Assembly (NCBI GenBank): GCA_031763025.1
Contig: JASSKH010000023.1
Coordinates: forward strand, 2,507,501 to 2,571,500
Source: Macrocystis pyrifera
Lineage: Eukaryota > Sar > Phaeophyceae > Laminariales > Laminariaceae
Length of the DNA stretch: 64,000 bases
Direction: 5' to 3'
Shown here: in pieces, positions 1 through 11,563 of the stretch
How the letters are laid out: every line of letters starts with the position of its first letter
How positions within the stretch are numbered: the stretch's first letter is position 1
The notes under the pieces: generated by a model
Database searches by the model: none
Told to the model about the DNA's origin: nothing
What the model saw: only the letters and a program-made list of their open reading frames with translations
Translations under genes and position numbers: made by a program

Positions 1-674
1 AAAGAGAAAGCGAGGGACGCGAAGAGTTACGGGGCGCTGGAAATTATTCTGGACCTTCTGGACTTTTATCTTGGTGTGAGCGGGTCAGCACTACCCATGC
101 AGACGCGCACGGCAAGCGGGTGGAAGGTCATCGCGCGCACAATAGCGACAAGGACCTTGAGGCGGATGGTAAGCAATTTGGGTAGAACTCCGACGCAGTA
201 CGCCCTACACCCAGGTAGGATTAGTGGAGCTACACAGCTGACGGCACAGGGTGCATCAGGCATTTACATTTAAAGGGCGGGTAGATGGAAGTCACTAGCG
301 TTCATGGTGCGGCCCATGTCCTGCCGATGACGCCATATGTTAAGGTCTTAGTCTGTTGGGCTATTGGTAAAAGGTTAACCGATCGCCTACCCAATTTAAG
401 CCTTATAACAGTGTACGTAAGAGCGGGAGGGGAGGAGGCAGACTTTCCTTCAGAAGGGTTAACAAGGGAAAGCGAGAAGGGAACTAGTAAGATAGGTTCA
501 GAGGTAATCGGGTTAGCCCAAAGCAGAAGAGGGTGGCTAGTGTTTGCGTTTGTCGGTGGTACGGGTCCGAAACGTGAACGTAGGAAGCGGGTTAACGCGA
601 AGGGTATTTTATTCCTGGGAACACGGCATCCCATTGTACCATGTGTGTGCCTCTTAGACATTATTAAATTATGA
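1..674 (+). pseudogene. Tyrosine recombinase C-terminal fragment, interrupted
   Basis: The frame is open from base 1, so the gene enters from the left. It encodes the C-terminal catalytic region of a tyrosine recombinase (DNA strand exchange through a 3'-phosphotyrosine). Visible marks are an H-x-x-R box (LHPGRISGATQL, codons near 208-243) followed by RAGRWKSLAFMV. Two lesions are seen. A TAA at 271-273 stands where a glutamine codon would be expected, just before RAGRW. A 101-bp insertion (310-410) splits the frame after ATG GTG; past it the frame resumes with GTG TAC GTA AGA (411-422), so TAC at 414-416 is the likely catalytic tyrosine. The tail runs to a TGA at 672-674. Similar domains occur in DIRS-, Ngaro- and Crypton-type elements and in virus-derived integrases; which one this is cannot be told from the fragment. 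The family call rests on motif order only. Confidence 0.62.
310..410 (-). mobile_element. SMART family A: solo LTR plus primer-site remnant
   Basis: A 73-bp LTR (338-410) begins TGTTAAGGTC and ends CCTTATAACA. It is joined on its left to 28 bp that match the primer-site side of the fuller copies at 40464-40804 and 46381-46731. It lies inside the tyrosine-recombinase frame, with GTG on both sides (307-309 and 411-413) as a possible short target duplication. The minus orientation follows from the position of the primer site in the fuller copies. Confidence 0.7.
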
Positions 675-676
675 TA

Positions 677-714
677 TACCAGGTACCTGGTAGCAAACAA
701 CATTATACCAGGTA
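677..714. repeat. Cluster of three TACCAGGTA / TACCTGGTA words
   Basis: TACCAGGTA lies at 677-685, its complement TACCTGGTA at 684-692 (sharing a TA), and TACCAGGTA again at 706-714. Sixteen further copies are scattered through the window. See the finding on this word. Confidence 0.8.
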
Positions 715-1894
715 GAAAACAACATTTTAAATTTAATTACTTGAAAAAAATCTAAAATGCGGCCATTGAGACCCAACTCTACTACTGAATGGTGAGGTGG
801 ACATCAAATCCAAACTTACGTAAGTAATAGATACCTGCTACCTTGCGTAAAATACCACTCTGTCCTGAAATATAAGTAAATTTTGTATATTAATATTTAA
901 TCAAAACGATCCTTAAAATTAAGGACAGAGATGAAACCATATATAACAGGTGTATTATACTACTGCTGTACGCAGCCTAAAAACACAAAGTAGATAAAGC
1001 ATGCACCATCTACGAGCCAAGATCTGTCGCCCCTTCCACCCCCCGCCGCTTCGGATGGTGTCGCCACCGGTCCTAGCCTCATAAGCGCTTGCAGGTAGCC
1101 TCGAGGCCGTTTTTCTTGCCCGCGGGCCATGCGAAGCCTTAGTTTTTTGTTTGTTGCCCATATTTGGGTTCTGGCTCCTGGTGTCAAAAGTATGGTATTC
1201 ACTTAAATCGTATGCAAATAAAGCCGAGAGTTGGCTATTTGCTAAAGAGCAGTGAGCCTACCCAGTGGAATTAAATCAAGTGCGGTTTGCTTTAACAGAT
1301 GCCATATATAACCCAGAGAAAATGCTGTCGAGGTTTTTGAGGCAATATGTTCACCATGATTCGGAGATTTGCAGTCGTATATGGAAATGATTTAAAAAAA
1401 AAGAGTTTGGGATGATTTCACCTCTCTGCTTATTCCCGATGTAGCCAAAAACCTTGCCTTATTACATTTGGGTCTGGATATGTACCTAAACGACCAGGAG
1501 AAGACTCATCCTCGATATACGCATTATGTGTTTGGGAAATACGTAATTTAGTACACTAGGATCAAGTTATTCTACGTTGGGTGGAGGCGTCGGCTTTTGG
1601 GGGGAATGTAGTTTTATTTGCTGGTTGTTGTCGCCTTTTTTGTGGACGGTACGTACTAAATACCATCCCTACCAGGTACGTCGATTAGCTACCCCACTAT
1701 TAAATTTCAAGTACTTCGACTTACATCCAATCCACTAAATCCATGTACGTTTCTTCTGACTTCCACCAACTTCATTGTTATTGTTTCTTTTCGTAGAAGT
1801 AGATGGAAGATTCCATGGAAGTACTGTACTTGGAGCTTCCATGGAAGTAGTGGAAGCTTCCAAAGTTATACTCTGTAGTAGGATTGGTGGATTC
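715..1894. other. Non-coding stretch, nothing recognised
   Basis: AT-rich sequence with no plausible coding frame. The only marks are one TACTGCTGTA word at 961-970 and one TACCAGGTA word at 1670-1678. Confidence 0.5.
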
Positions 1895-2285
1895 CGGGTA
1901 CGGGTATGGAATCACGGAACTTAAAAAAGTTCTGGGTACGGGTATTATAGTCTACTTACAGAACTCACAGAAGTTCCCATACCCCGGGGTATAGTGGCAC
2001 GGCCGTACAGAACTCACAGACGTGCCGGGTACGGGTATGAAGGTCGTACAGAACTCACAGAAGTTCCGGGTACGGGTATGAAAGTCTTCCAGAACTCACA
2101 GAAGTTCAACAGATATTGCGGCACGGGCGTACATATCTCAAATAAGCTCCGGGAAGGCATAAACATGTTGTACCCGTACCCGGGGTACTGTGGCACGGGC
2201 ATACATAACGTACAGCAGAAGTTCCGGGTACGGGTACAAGTGTCGCATAGAACTCACCGAAGTTCCGGGTACGGGTAATATACCT
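1895..2285. repeat. Minisatellite, units near 45 bp
   Basis: Imperfect units built around CAGAACTCACAGAAGTTCC and CGGGTACGGGTA recur through this interval, with clear copies near 1960, 2010, 2055, 2095 and 2245. Short frames on either strand are by-products of the repeat. Confidence 0.75.
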
Positions 2286-2947
2286 GGGTAAATACACGAC
2301 TCAACAAGAATAAAAAAAACAGATTGGAACTGATAAAACAAATACAAAAACGTAGTGTATACCTGGTTGGTTTACGGCGCTTGTTATATTCGGAGTAATA
2401 TAAATATTGTATATTGCCAATGCGTTCGAGCGCTGTTCTCAGTTTGCTTGTCTTGTTTTTGTGAAGTCGCAGTCGGAATTGGTGAGATTGTCGAAAGAGA
2501 CCAGTCACCACCGGCACAGACGGCACCCCAGCAGGCGGTGTTTGGCTCAGGCTGAAAGTCTACTTGTTTCCGTTGGAAAACTAAAAAAAAAGGCTCCCGC
2601 TTTCGCGCGCCTCATGATCAAGTTCGAACGGATACTGTATTAGGGGACAGAGTGGTATGCCAGTACAGCAGTACGATAGCACGGCGGGAGCAGGACGCCC
2701 CACCCCCCAACAGCCACCAATAGGTTGTGGCTAGCCTGGTCCATACGGCGGTAGTGTATGCGGGAAACCACGTCTACCGATATCTGTATATCGCAGATGG
2801 TCTCCCCTCGCCTCTAAGAGTTTGAGGCTCACGGCTCCGGTTCCAAGTGACGACGGAAGCCGGAGGCCTACCTGTCCTTTCACCCTCTTTTTACGAAAGC
2901 ATGCTATCATAACGCCATGTAGAGTCCAGGCGATGGTGGGTCAGTAG
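2286..2947. other. Non-coding stretch, nothing recognised
   Basis: No credible gene or repeat unit. It contains one TACAGCAGTA word at 2664-2673. Confidence 0.45.
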
Positions 2948-2951
2948 GTAC

Positions 2952-3509
2952 TGTTACAGCGAGTAGCGCCAGGGAGAGAGGTTCATAGCGCTGCGACTGT
3001 CGTGACCAGCGCTATGGGGAGGATAATACGGCGCGAGACAACTGTCCTGATCAGGGTCACGTGTGGGGTCTATATATTCGATAGGCAGAGGGCAAGCTTT
3101 GGTTAGCACCCTCTGGGCGGATCTTTTAGGGGCAGGGAGGATCCCCGGTGTGCGAACGCCTTCGGTCTCGGGTACAGAGCCAGTAACGAGGTTCCGGGAC
3201 CACCCGGTGTTTAACACCACGTGAAGAAATGAAGTCAAAGCCAATTGATCTGTGATACCTGTCCTATCGACCTCCAGCCCCTTGGGCCCTGCCGTACCCG
3301 TCGTGCCCGTCATCGTGTCTGTGGTGCTTCGTTGATTGTTCACGCTGGCTGCTTGCATCTACCGCAGTGCATCGATCCACTTCCTGCGTGACTCGATCAT
3401 TACTGCTTGAAGGCATCCCTCGAACTCTCAAACAACAGGTGAGCCGGCCTCAGAGATCTAACGAGCGCGGGTCCTTTTTAGGGTCTGGGAGCTATACCCT
3501 GCTGTAACA
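2952..3509 (+). repeat. Left LTR of the 9.2-kb element
   Basis: It begins TGTTACAGCGAG and ends ACCCTGCTGTAACA. It aligns over its whole length with 11564-12126. A minus-strand frame inside it (2954-3358) is only partly kept in the other copy and is not called a gene. Confidence 0.8.
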
Positions 3510-3523
3510 TGGTGAACCCAGAG
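3510..3523 (+). promoter_or_regulatory. Putative primer-binding site
   Basis: TGGTGAACCCAGAG starts directly after the left LTR. The TGG start is what pairing with a tRNA 3' CCA would give. The primer tRNA is not identified. Confidence 0.45.
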
Positions 3524-3594
3524 AGATCGAAGTGCATTGCAGGAGATCGGAGTGTTCGCAATACATGTGCAGGAGATCGGAGTATTTGCAAAAC
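3521..3594. repeat. Short tandem repeat, about 30-bp units
   Basis: Three imperfect units contain GAGATCGGAGT or GAGATCGAAGT, starting near 3522, 3541 and 3571. Confidence 0.6.
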
Positions 3595-3599
3595 TGTGA

Positions 3600-5530
3600 C
3601 GTAATATCATCGTGTTCTTTGTATAATCCCACGTTTGATCTTGGAAAATATTTTTTGGCGCACTTGATTCATGCATATCCATATGTTTTCGTTGTTGCCT
3701 GCCTTGTATGATGGTGATACGTGCAATATGCTGTTATGTATTCACGCCGCCAATGGTGGTCTGCTTGTTTGTTTCGTAAGGCTTTGAAGAGACTTATCTG
3801 GTCAATGCATGCAGGCATACTCGTTGCTCGTGCTCCGTTTGCCTGTTGCTCGTGCTCGTCTGTTCGCTCGTTGTTCATGATCGCACAAACATGCATGTTC
3901 GTTAATTTATGACTGCATGCTATTGACCACATATTGTCTTGAAAATTAAATGCAACCGACAGCTATCGATACAAGCCAAAGGTGCCGTACGTACTAATAC
4001 ACGCATGATCTCGTGTACCGTTTGCCTGGTTAAGTGATACCGGAAACTAACAATGTTGAGCCCTACGCCGTTTGGGCGTATGTAACCCTATAGAACAATG
4101 AATCCCTGGACAACACTGTGCATTGTCGACTGGCAAAGATAGAACTTTCAAGAAAACCACGTACATTTGGGTGAGAAGTATTCTTGCCGCGATGCTTGTA
4201 GACTACACTAGTGGTAATAACACCAATCGTCGTATTATGCACACCAAACGGAAAGTCAGATGCACGTCTGACCCCCTTCGATGTCTCCGGTCGTACCATT
4301 GTGTGTGTTGTATTCCAACCGAGCGTTGCGCTCGAGTACCAGGTACAATACCTGAAGGACTGAAACCTAAGGATAAGAGGAAAGGACAAGAAAAACTGGA
4401 GCAGATGAAGATCGGCTACGCAAGCCCTTGTGGGGCACAGGTCACACGGGGTGAGATAGTTTCAGCTGGACGATGATGAGCTTGCACACAACAGAAGAAG
4501 GTATGGCTTGCTGTGTCCGTAGGGTTCGGGCTAGATGACAGATATACGATGCAGTCCAACCTGATTAGCAACAGGCCAACAGGTATGGCGCGGGTGAGAC
4601 ACAATTGTGGGATTGATCTTTCTCCTTGTTTTGCTGTCGTATCCACAGTCGAAAATACTGATATTTTTCTTGCTGTACGTTATTCCTCGAGCGCAAAAAA
4701 AATGGGGGGGGTAGTCTGTGTCACCCTGATTGACTTAAAATTCAAGTCACACACCAACGCTTGAAAACTCGCGCAGCGCATGCCGTAATATGCTGGGCCA
4801 CCGATGTAAGACTAGGGACATGGACCCAACGAGATACCGGTAGCAAGTATGACATGGTGCATGCCAGCGACGAGCTGCCCGGTGTGTTCGGAAAAGCATG
4901 GAATCTGAGTAGTAAATTGATGTATCTGCTGTATTCATTTAGAGCACTTACCATGGAAAGTATTGCGGTGGGCTGTCAATATATGTACGACTCTATTATC
5001 AATAGTCAGCCCAACCTGATCGACTGCCAGTATTTTTGTTGTCATACATCACATGTACGGCTGTTGTTGGAGAATATCTCGCTGCTGATATCGAAACAAC
5101 AGTAGGGAGCACTTTTGAATCTCATTGCGGGATGAGCACCTCCCGTAGATGGTGCTAAGTGTGAAGCTGGACGTAGTCACTGATCAGCCTACCATGCCAC
5201 GAACACTTGTCTACCGCCGCCCAGGGCAAAGGCGCCTCGACTCGGGAATTACACAGAAAAGCCGTAACTCCGTCTCTACAATGCTGTCAGTAGGCTATAT
5301 ATACACTATAACAGGCACGATGCTCAAAAAGATGAAAAGATAGTACTGACGACCTGCATTGCCGTACACGATTAATATTAATATTAATAATAGTACATGC
5401 AATTTTGGAAAAAAAAAACACAGCAACCATACTGCTGCTGTACGCTGTACCTGCAGTTTTTATATATTTATTTCCCGAACAAGGTTGATTTATCGATACG
5501 GGGTTGGTTGATACCACACCACAGGGGGGG
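3600..5530. other. Interior of the 9.2-kb element, nothing recognised
   Basis: Only unsupported short frames are present, and none shows a recognisable motif. One TACCAGGTA word lies at 4337-4345. Confidence 0.4.
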
Positions 5531-5802
5531 TGGCTCGCAGCTCGCAGTATGATTTTTACACATATGTATATAGAGGACGTATACAATATATCCATAATAC
5601 TAAAACTGTAGGGCAAGATCCCGGGGATCCTTGAGCCTATTAATAGCTCTCTTCTCATCTTGACGAGTCATCGGTGGCTCGCAGTATGCTTTTTATATAT
5701 GTATATAGAGGACGTATACAATATATCCATAATACTGAAACTGTAGGGCAAGATCCCAAGAGACCCTTGAGCCTATCTCTCTTCTCATCTTGACGAGTCA
5801 TC
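5531..5802. repeat. Tandem duplication, units of about 130-140 bp
   Basis: The block from TGGCTCGCAG through ATATGTATATAGAGGACGTA to CATCTTGACGAGTCAT occurs at 5531-5672 and again at 5675-5802. The first copy has an extra CTCGCAG and several point differences. Confidence 0.85.
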
Positions 5803-5969
5803 AATGTTGACTCGTTGAAACATCACTTACGCAGCAGTATCTGCAGGATGCACTACACAACACCGTATGTATATATGGTATTCACACGGGGTATCACTGA
5901 TGAAGTTGGATGAAGCTGGGTAGAAAGGACGATTTAAAGTTAAGACAACAACCTGGAGGATGTATCTAT

Positions 5970-6240
5970 ATATGGGTAATACTGTAGGTCGTACGGCACC
6001 CTTACTATATATAGTGTTCCTTACAACCACAGGAAAGTATCAACACAGCACAGAATCATCACCGCTGCCTCCCGGCATGAAGTACTGTTGTGAAGCCTTT
6101 CTATGTGGTTTTCACACTACTACTAATAGAACTGTTCATGATACTGTAGGTCGTACGGCAAGACCTCTCTCGATCCTTGGGTCCTACTAAAGTGTCCCAT
6201 ACTGCCGCTACCTCCCGGCATGAAGTACTGCTGTGAAGCG
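5970..6240. repeat. Two-copy imperfect duplication
   Basis: ACTGTAGGTCGTACGGCA, then CTCCCGGCATGAAGTACTG and TGTGAAGC, occur in the same order at about 5980-6098 and 6142-6240. Confidence 0.75.
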
Positions 6241-6299
6241 GGTCAGCTGTTCAGCATAGCAAGCAGGTTTTTATTCGGATGAAAGCACCGCATGAAAGC

Positions 6300-7330
6300 T
6301 AGGTTGAAACTGAGAACTATACAACAACTCATATGTTCATCAACATAGCTGGTGTTGTGGTCTTCTCGTACCCGGTACGTTGGCGTCTCACTTGTTTAAC
6401 CGGTTACGGTATGCTCGTACCCGATACGTTGGCATTTCACTTGCTTTACCCGGTATTCACCGGTACGCTGGCATTTCGCTTGCTTTCTTGCTTTACTCAT
6501 TGCTTGGTCTGAAAATTATAATAAATCAGAACCGACACTGGGTTGTACTAATGTAGTTGGGTATAAAGAACGGAAAGACACACATACAAGAAATACGTAC
6601 TCCTACGAATCATATCCGTGGGGTCTCCATACAACAGTAGACATGCAGTAGTATTATACAAAGGATTCTACATCCGTACGATCGCGCGTTATTCTTGCTT
6701 ACTGCAAAGTTTGTTCTCTTCATGCTTGTACTTCTCAGTCTATGGCCGAAGATTCGATTGAAGCATTATAATCTGCTGTAGATTACATAAAAATAATGTC
6801 AGCACAGAAACACAAAGATTATTAGATTTATTAGGGTTCGACCTTCAATATACTTATACCCGATCTGGGTCGTGCCCTGAAAGGGTTTCGTTAGTTTTGA
6901 TTATGGTTCGCCTATTCCTTTCATCTAAAGGCGTGTGGTCTATTAAATAGTGTATCGCTTCTGTTTTTAGCGTTGACCATGGAGCTCGAACCTCAAGATG
7001 GATAAGGCGGGTATTTATGCAATATGTACACTAAAAATGTAAGGAATCAACTGCTGAGATCGCCTAACGAGGGTAGGCGCAACGAAGGACTCAAGTATTT
7101 TCGCAATAAAAATCCAAGGCACAGACCGCAGCGGGGAGGAGAATAAAGAGCTTTCTTTGTGACCCCGGATGTTTATACGAAGGAGGTACAGAGAAAAAAG
7201 GGGCGAAGATAGCAAACGGGATGGAAACCAACAACATATCTATATCGTACATATATAATTACGAAGTGATAGTACAAGGTATGAACAACCAGCAAACGCG
7301 TACGAAGAAACACTGCATGATTGGTGGACG
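6300..7330. other. Interior of the 9.2-kb element, nothing recognised
   Basis: No coding frame or repeat unit that I can support, apart from a loose duplication of CGTTGGC.TTTCACTTG near 6380-6445. Confidence 0.4.
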
Positions 7331-7339
7331 TCGAGAGGC

Positions 7340-7421
7340 TTCAAGATCGGTTTGGTTTGAAGAATACACTGCAACTGCTGTTCAAGATCGGTTTGGTTTG
7401 AAGAATACACTGCAACTGCTG
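7340..7421. repeat. Perfect 41-bp tandem duplication
   Basis: TTCAAGATCGGTTTGGTTTG and the next 21 bases, ending GCAACTGCT, are repeated head to tail with a 41-bp period. The copies look identical, so the duplication is recent. Confidence 0.9.
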
Positions 7422-7887
7422 TGTGAGCCCCCATACCTTTTATAAGTATCATCCGATGATTGGGTTGTCCGAGAACGAATCTGGCCAGCAGTCAACGCTG
7501 TAACTCAGAGTGTGGGGTGTTCAAACGCGTACTACTGTAGTACGTATATCGCATGATGTTCTCACACTACAGCAGTATAATAATTTCTACTGCTGTAGTA
7601 CGTATTTCGTATGATCTCTCACACTACAGTATAATAATAGCTCAAACTCCTGAAATCCTGCCCGTGGTCACAAAACAGGCTGTAAAAACTAAAATGAATC
7701 TCGTGGTATGTACACCCAGCATAGGGCATAGAGCGGGCTAGAACTTTGGAAAAGAATATCAACCTTGATGTGAAAACAAGTGCTTGTTGCATCGTGCCGA
7801 AAGGACCCCGGAGCGTTGGCTCCTATCATAAGTGGTTTTCCTGCAGGAATTGCGACTGCTCTCCCAGAACTGATAGATGCGTCGTAA

Positions 7888-8716
7888 GACCTATGCCAAT
7901 GGCAACGCGAAGTCCAAAATTTTTCATTCAAAAATATCGTTTTGAAAAAACAGCCGAAAATATCCTCGTACCGCCGCTGTGGGAAAAAAGAGAAAAAAAG
8001 TTTGATTTTTTCTTCTCTTCTTTCTAACGGCTGCAGGCGGCGCAATTTGTTTTCTCTCGTTCCAAATTGTCAACACGCTGATAAAAATCAGCTCGTGCGA
8101 CGATAGATGCTCGATCTCGATATAGACTTAGCCCACGGCCAACCCGCTAGGTGTCTGGCAAGACCAACGAGTGTAGATGACGGCATCGAAGAAAGAAAGT
8201 GAACACATGCTCTAGGGGGCGAGAGCTTGCCGGCGGCGTCCTGCGGTATCCTCCCAAACCTGAAAAGAAGCCTGTTTTTTGCCATTCGAGACGAATCGAG
8301 AATTTTTGTCTTCTGTTTTGTACACACCAGCGGCTAATTGTTTTTTTATCGTACGCCTGGCCAGCGCCCGCCGCACGTCACTGGCCATTGTGTGAAGACG
8401 GTGACCCAAGGGTGGGTCGGAGCCCCTAACGAGCGCACTCCGTTCAGAATTCATGACGCAATCGTTGGTTTGGTCGGCCGATGTCTGCCGAGGACTCGGA
8501 ATCTCGCCGCTTCGGACCAAAGATCGGCCTGAGTTTTTCTCAAGCCGATCTTGACCCAACATCGGCCCCAGATTTGCTTTTTTCGGGCTTTTCCAAAAGG
8601 TGGGAACTTTTTTTTTTCTAAACGTGCCCATAGAAAGCGTGTTCTAAAACGTTTTGGCGGGTATCTTTGGAATTCAAACTTTTTATTGGTACTTCGCTTT
8701 CATTTTGGCATAGGTC
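7888..8716. mobile_element. TAA-flanked MITE, family F copy 1 (PIF/Harbinger-like)
   Basis: It begins GACCTATGCCAAT and ends in the complement TTTTGGCATAGGTC, with TAA on both sides (7885-7887 and 8717-8719). Inverted ends and a 3-bp TAA duplication are what PIF/Harbinger-type elements leave. It has no transposase frame. About 8100-8540 also matches, in inverted orientation, the core of the palindrome-rich element near 32440-33100. The right end (8576-8716) matches the sequence at 62977-63080 plus 63979-64000, where a second copy is interrupted by another MITE. Confidence 0.72.
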
Positions 8717-8719
8717 TAA

Positions 8720-9930
8720 GCGGTGGGTTCGAGATACACTACGACAATCAAACTGAGCAGAGAAAACCTGGCCTTTTTTGATAGGAAAAACCCTCCCCAG
8801 GACGCATACTTATTCGCCGCTTTACTCACTAACGCGGTGGACGAAAAGTCAACCGATGTTGACGCTCTTTTAAGTAGTATCTGACACGGTTCCCAATTTC
8901 GACTGGAAATCTTAGCCTATTGAGTACTGCACTGCTGTACATGTACCTAAGTTTGACCCTAATTCCAAGTGTTTCGCCCGCGCAATGGAAGGGCAGTTGT
9001 AAAAGCCACATGTGCCCAATGCCCAAACTAGAGGTTCCCTGAATGTCAAAAGCAATATGCTAACGGCGCGTGAATTTGCGAACGCGATCGTGTAGGTGTT
9101 GAGCGCACCACGCATCTCTGTTTTATTTGTCCGTATCCGAGTAGCGGGTGATCCGCCTGATCAGAGAAGAATGCTTGAAGACACTAAATTGCATGGCACC
9201 GAATGCCGAGAAATATGTTGGGATCATACTGCTGCTCTCCAGGTGACTATCTCTGATCGCAACGCTGGCACAATAACAGTGACAGTCGAATAAGAGGCAA
9301 GTCGGCACAGAACCCCTGCTACGAGAGTGGTATAGCTGGATACGGCCAAGCATCTATTACGACCAACCAGGCTCCGTAACCCAATATCAATGGGACACAG
9401 TACAGATCATCAGTATTTTGCTATACGCTTTCGTGATGATACCTAGGCTTGGGGATTGTTCACACAGATTCAGTTAACATACAGATACTCGACGTCAGGC
9501 GAAAATGAGGTACATGAGAAGGCGTATACCAGGTATCATAACGTTTAAATACCCACATGTAGGAAGGAACGAGTGCATGTGCAAGTCGCCACACCACGCA
9601 CAGGTACACATTTGTGAGACGCTAAACGGAGATGGAACGTGACGAGCTTTGGTATGATCTGGGCAACCTAACAGGATACTATTTGTCGCTCCAAGTATAG
9701 TGGCCTATTGTTGAAGGAACGAATCGACAGGTGTGATTGGCATGCCAGTAGGCAGTAGACAGTTTCCGTTCTGGGGGGTGTTTGTCTCGACCTTGCTGCA
9801 ACTACTTCCACAAAAACCGTTATACGAGGGGTACGATTTGGAAGTGGTTGTGGACGAATGCCGTTTTACACATGATTGATTTTAGCACGAAATAGTCGCA
9901 CGAGTGGACAGTGTCCGTGCTGGGGGGGAG
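8720..9930. other. Interior of the 9.2-kb element, nothing recognised
   Basis: No supported gene. One TACCAGGTA word lies at 9527-9535. Confidence 0.4.
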
Positions 9931-10090
9931 GCGTAAACGTCAGTACCTTCAAACGACTTACTTACTCGGAATCAAATATTAACCTTGGTTCGTGCCAGAA
10001 CTCGAAGTGCCGTAAACGTCAGTACCTTGAAACGTATTTAGTCACTCGGACTCGAATAATAGCTTTGGCTAGTACCAGTAAGTCGAAGCA
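9931..10090. repeat. Tandem duplication, about 80-bp period
   Basis: CGTAAACGTCAGTACCTT, an ACTCGGA.TCGAATA-type block and GTGCCAG/GTACCAG occur twice, starting near 9931 and 10011. Confidence 0.75.
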
Positions 10091-10189
10091 CGTGAAGCAT
10101 ACGAAGTAAAATTCTGAACGATAGGAGGAGGCCGGAGTAGAAAGAGGACTTATGATGAACTAACTTCCTACAGCCCGTGATGAACATAT

Positions 10190-10320
10190 ACATGAAACGA
10201 CCTCCACATTCCCAAGGAATACCTACGTTCAAATGCAGAGAAGTTTGAGATGAACCTACACATAAAGCGACCTCCACATCCGCAAGGAATACCTACTGTC
10301 AATCCAGAGAAGTTTGAGAT
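10190..10320. repeat. Tandem duplication, about 69-bp period
   Basis: CGACCTCCACAT, then CAAGGAATACCTAC and CAGAGAAGTTTGAGAT, occur in two copies starting near 10194 and 10263. Confidence 0.8.
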
Positions 10321-10329
10321 CACCAAAAG

Positions 10330-11060
10330 AAAGGCTTATATAATATAAAACGCGTAGTACGCGCGACCGAAGTATCACAGACAGCTTGCAAAGGACTAGC
10401 GTGGAAGCTGGCAAAGATGAGGTCCACGAAATCCTCGATCTCTCGCAGCTGTTGTTTTACTCGGTAAATATACCAAAACGTGGTATCCATTCCAAGAGAC
10501 TAGAGACATCTGGACAAACTTCTAACTTACGCAGAAACGTTTGTTGAAGGAAGGTACGGTGAGAAACGTCTGGCGAAGGTAAGTGAATGGTATCAACATC
10601 GACGCAGTCCACTGCGCACGTTAAAACGTGGCAAAGGTACGTGAAGTTTTGCCACATCGACACAGTCAAGCACGTGAGTATATTGGAATACTCATCGGTG
10701 AACCGTTATACCAGGTTTGACAGTCAAGCGCGCAGATATACAGAGGGGCAAAGTGGACAGTCACCGCAGTGTCTCGGTAGTGTGGCCACATATAGCCATA
10801 CAAAGGATTGGCAGAGTTATCTGAAGTCTCAGTTAAAGGAGGTGGTGTGGTAGGACGATGGTAGCTTTCAGTGGAATATATGTCTGGCCGAAAGAGCAAA
10901 CGTGTAGGTTATTGTCAAAGTGAAGACGTAGGCTTCGAGGAACCCCCACCTCAGATGCAGCTGAGACAGGAAGAAAACATATTTTTTCGCGGATGAGTAC
11001 ATACTCCGAGCGTGGTAGATAGATGTGGTGCTGGCAGTTGCAAGTGGTGAAGAATGTACG
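10330..11060. other. Interior of the 9.2-kb element, nothing recognised
   Basis: Pieces such as GGTAAGTGAATGG / GGTACGTGAAG near 10577-10650 look locally duplicated. No gene was recognised. Confidence 0.35.
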
Positions 11061-11069
11061 AGGGCCAGG

Positions 11070-11430
11070 TCCGCCGCTCTTCTCAACATTGTCCAAGGTT
11101 AGCACCGCGGGAGCAAGAGGCGCTGCAACATCGGGCCGACGGCGACGGACGGAGGAGGAAAGCTGAAGAACGTCTGGACTAAGGTCAGGACCACCGCTCT
11201 TCTTACTACCGTAGGGAAACACCGCGGAAAGGAAGGGCGCTGCAACATCGGGCCGACGGCGATGGATGGAAGAGGAATGCTGAAGAACGTCTGGACGAAG
11301 GTCAGGATCACCGCTCTTCTTACCACCGTCTGAGGGCAACACTGATGAAAAGAGAGGAGCTGCAACATCGAGCCAACGGCGAGGTGCGGAGGTGGAAGGC
11401 GCACGCGCTGCAGCGGTCCATAATCATAAT
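11070..11430. repeat. Minisatellite, three units of about 115 bp
   Basis: GCTCTTCTTACTACCG-type starts, then GCTGCAACATCGGGCCGACG and GAACGTCTGGAC, recur with a period near 113-118 bp. A 169-codon minus-strand frame (10833-11342) exists only because the unit length keeps it open, and its protein simply repeats SKKSGGPDL-like blocks. Confidence 0.8.
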
Positions 11431-11563
11431 GCCCGCTGGGCACCGTCGCTCATATGCGCCGGGCTGGGGGGGTGTCCGAGGAGGAAAGCGCACACGCTGT
11501 CGCCGGGCTAGTACCGGGGTACCGGCTTTGTGCCAACGATGGTTATGTATCGGGCAGGGGGGG

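Noticed and set aside
285-674. 129-codon open frame starting at the ATG at 285
   Set aside because: It runs through the inserted LTR; only its second half is ancestral recombinase sequence. It is treated as part of the pseudogene.
2954-3358. 134-codon minus-strand frame in the LTR of the 9.2-kb element
   Set aside because: The other LTR has frame shifts in the same stretch, so no kept protein.
10833-11342. 169-codon minus-strand frame
   Set aside because: It consists of the translated minisatellite at 11070-11430.
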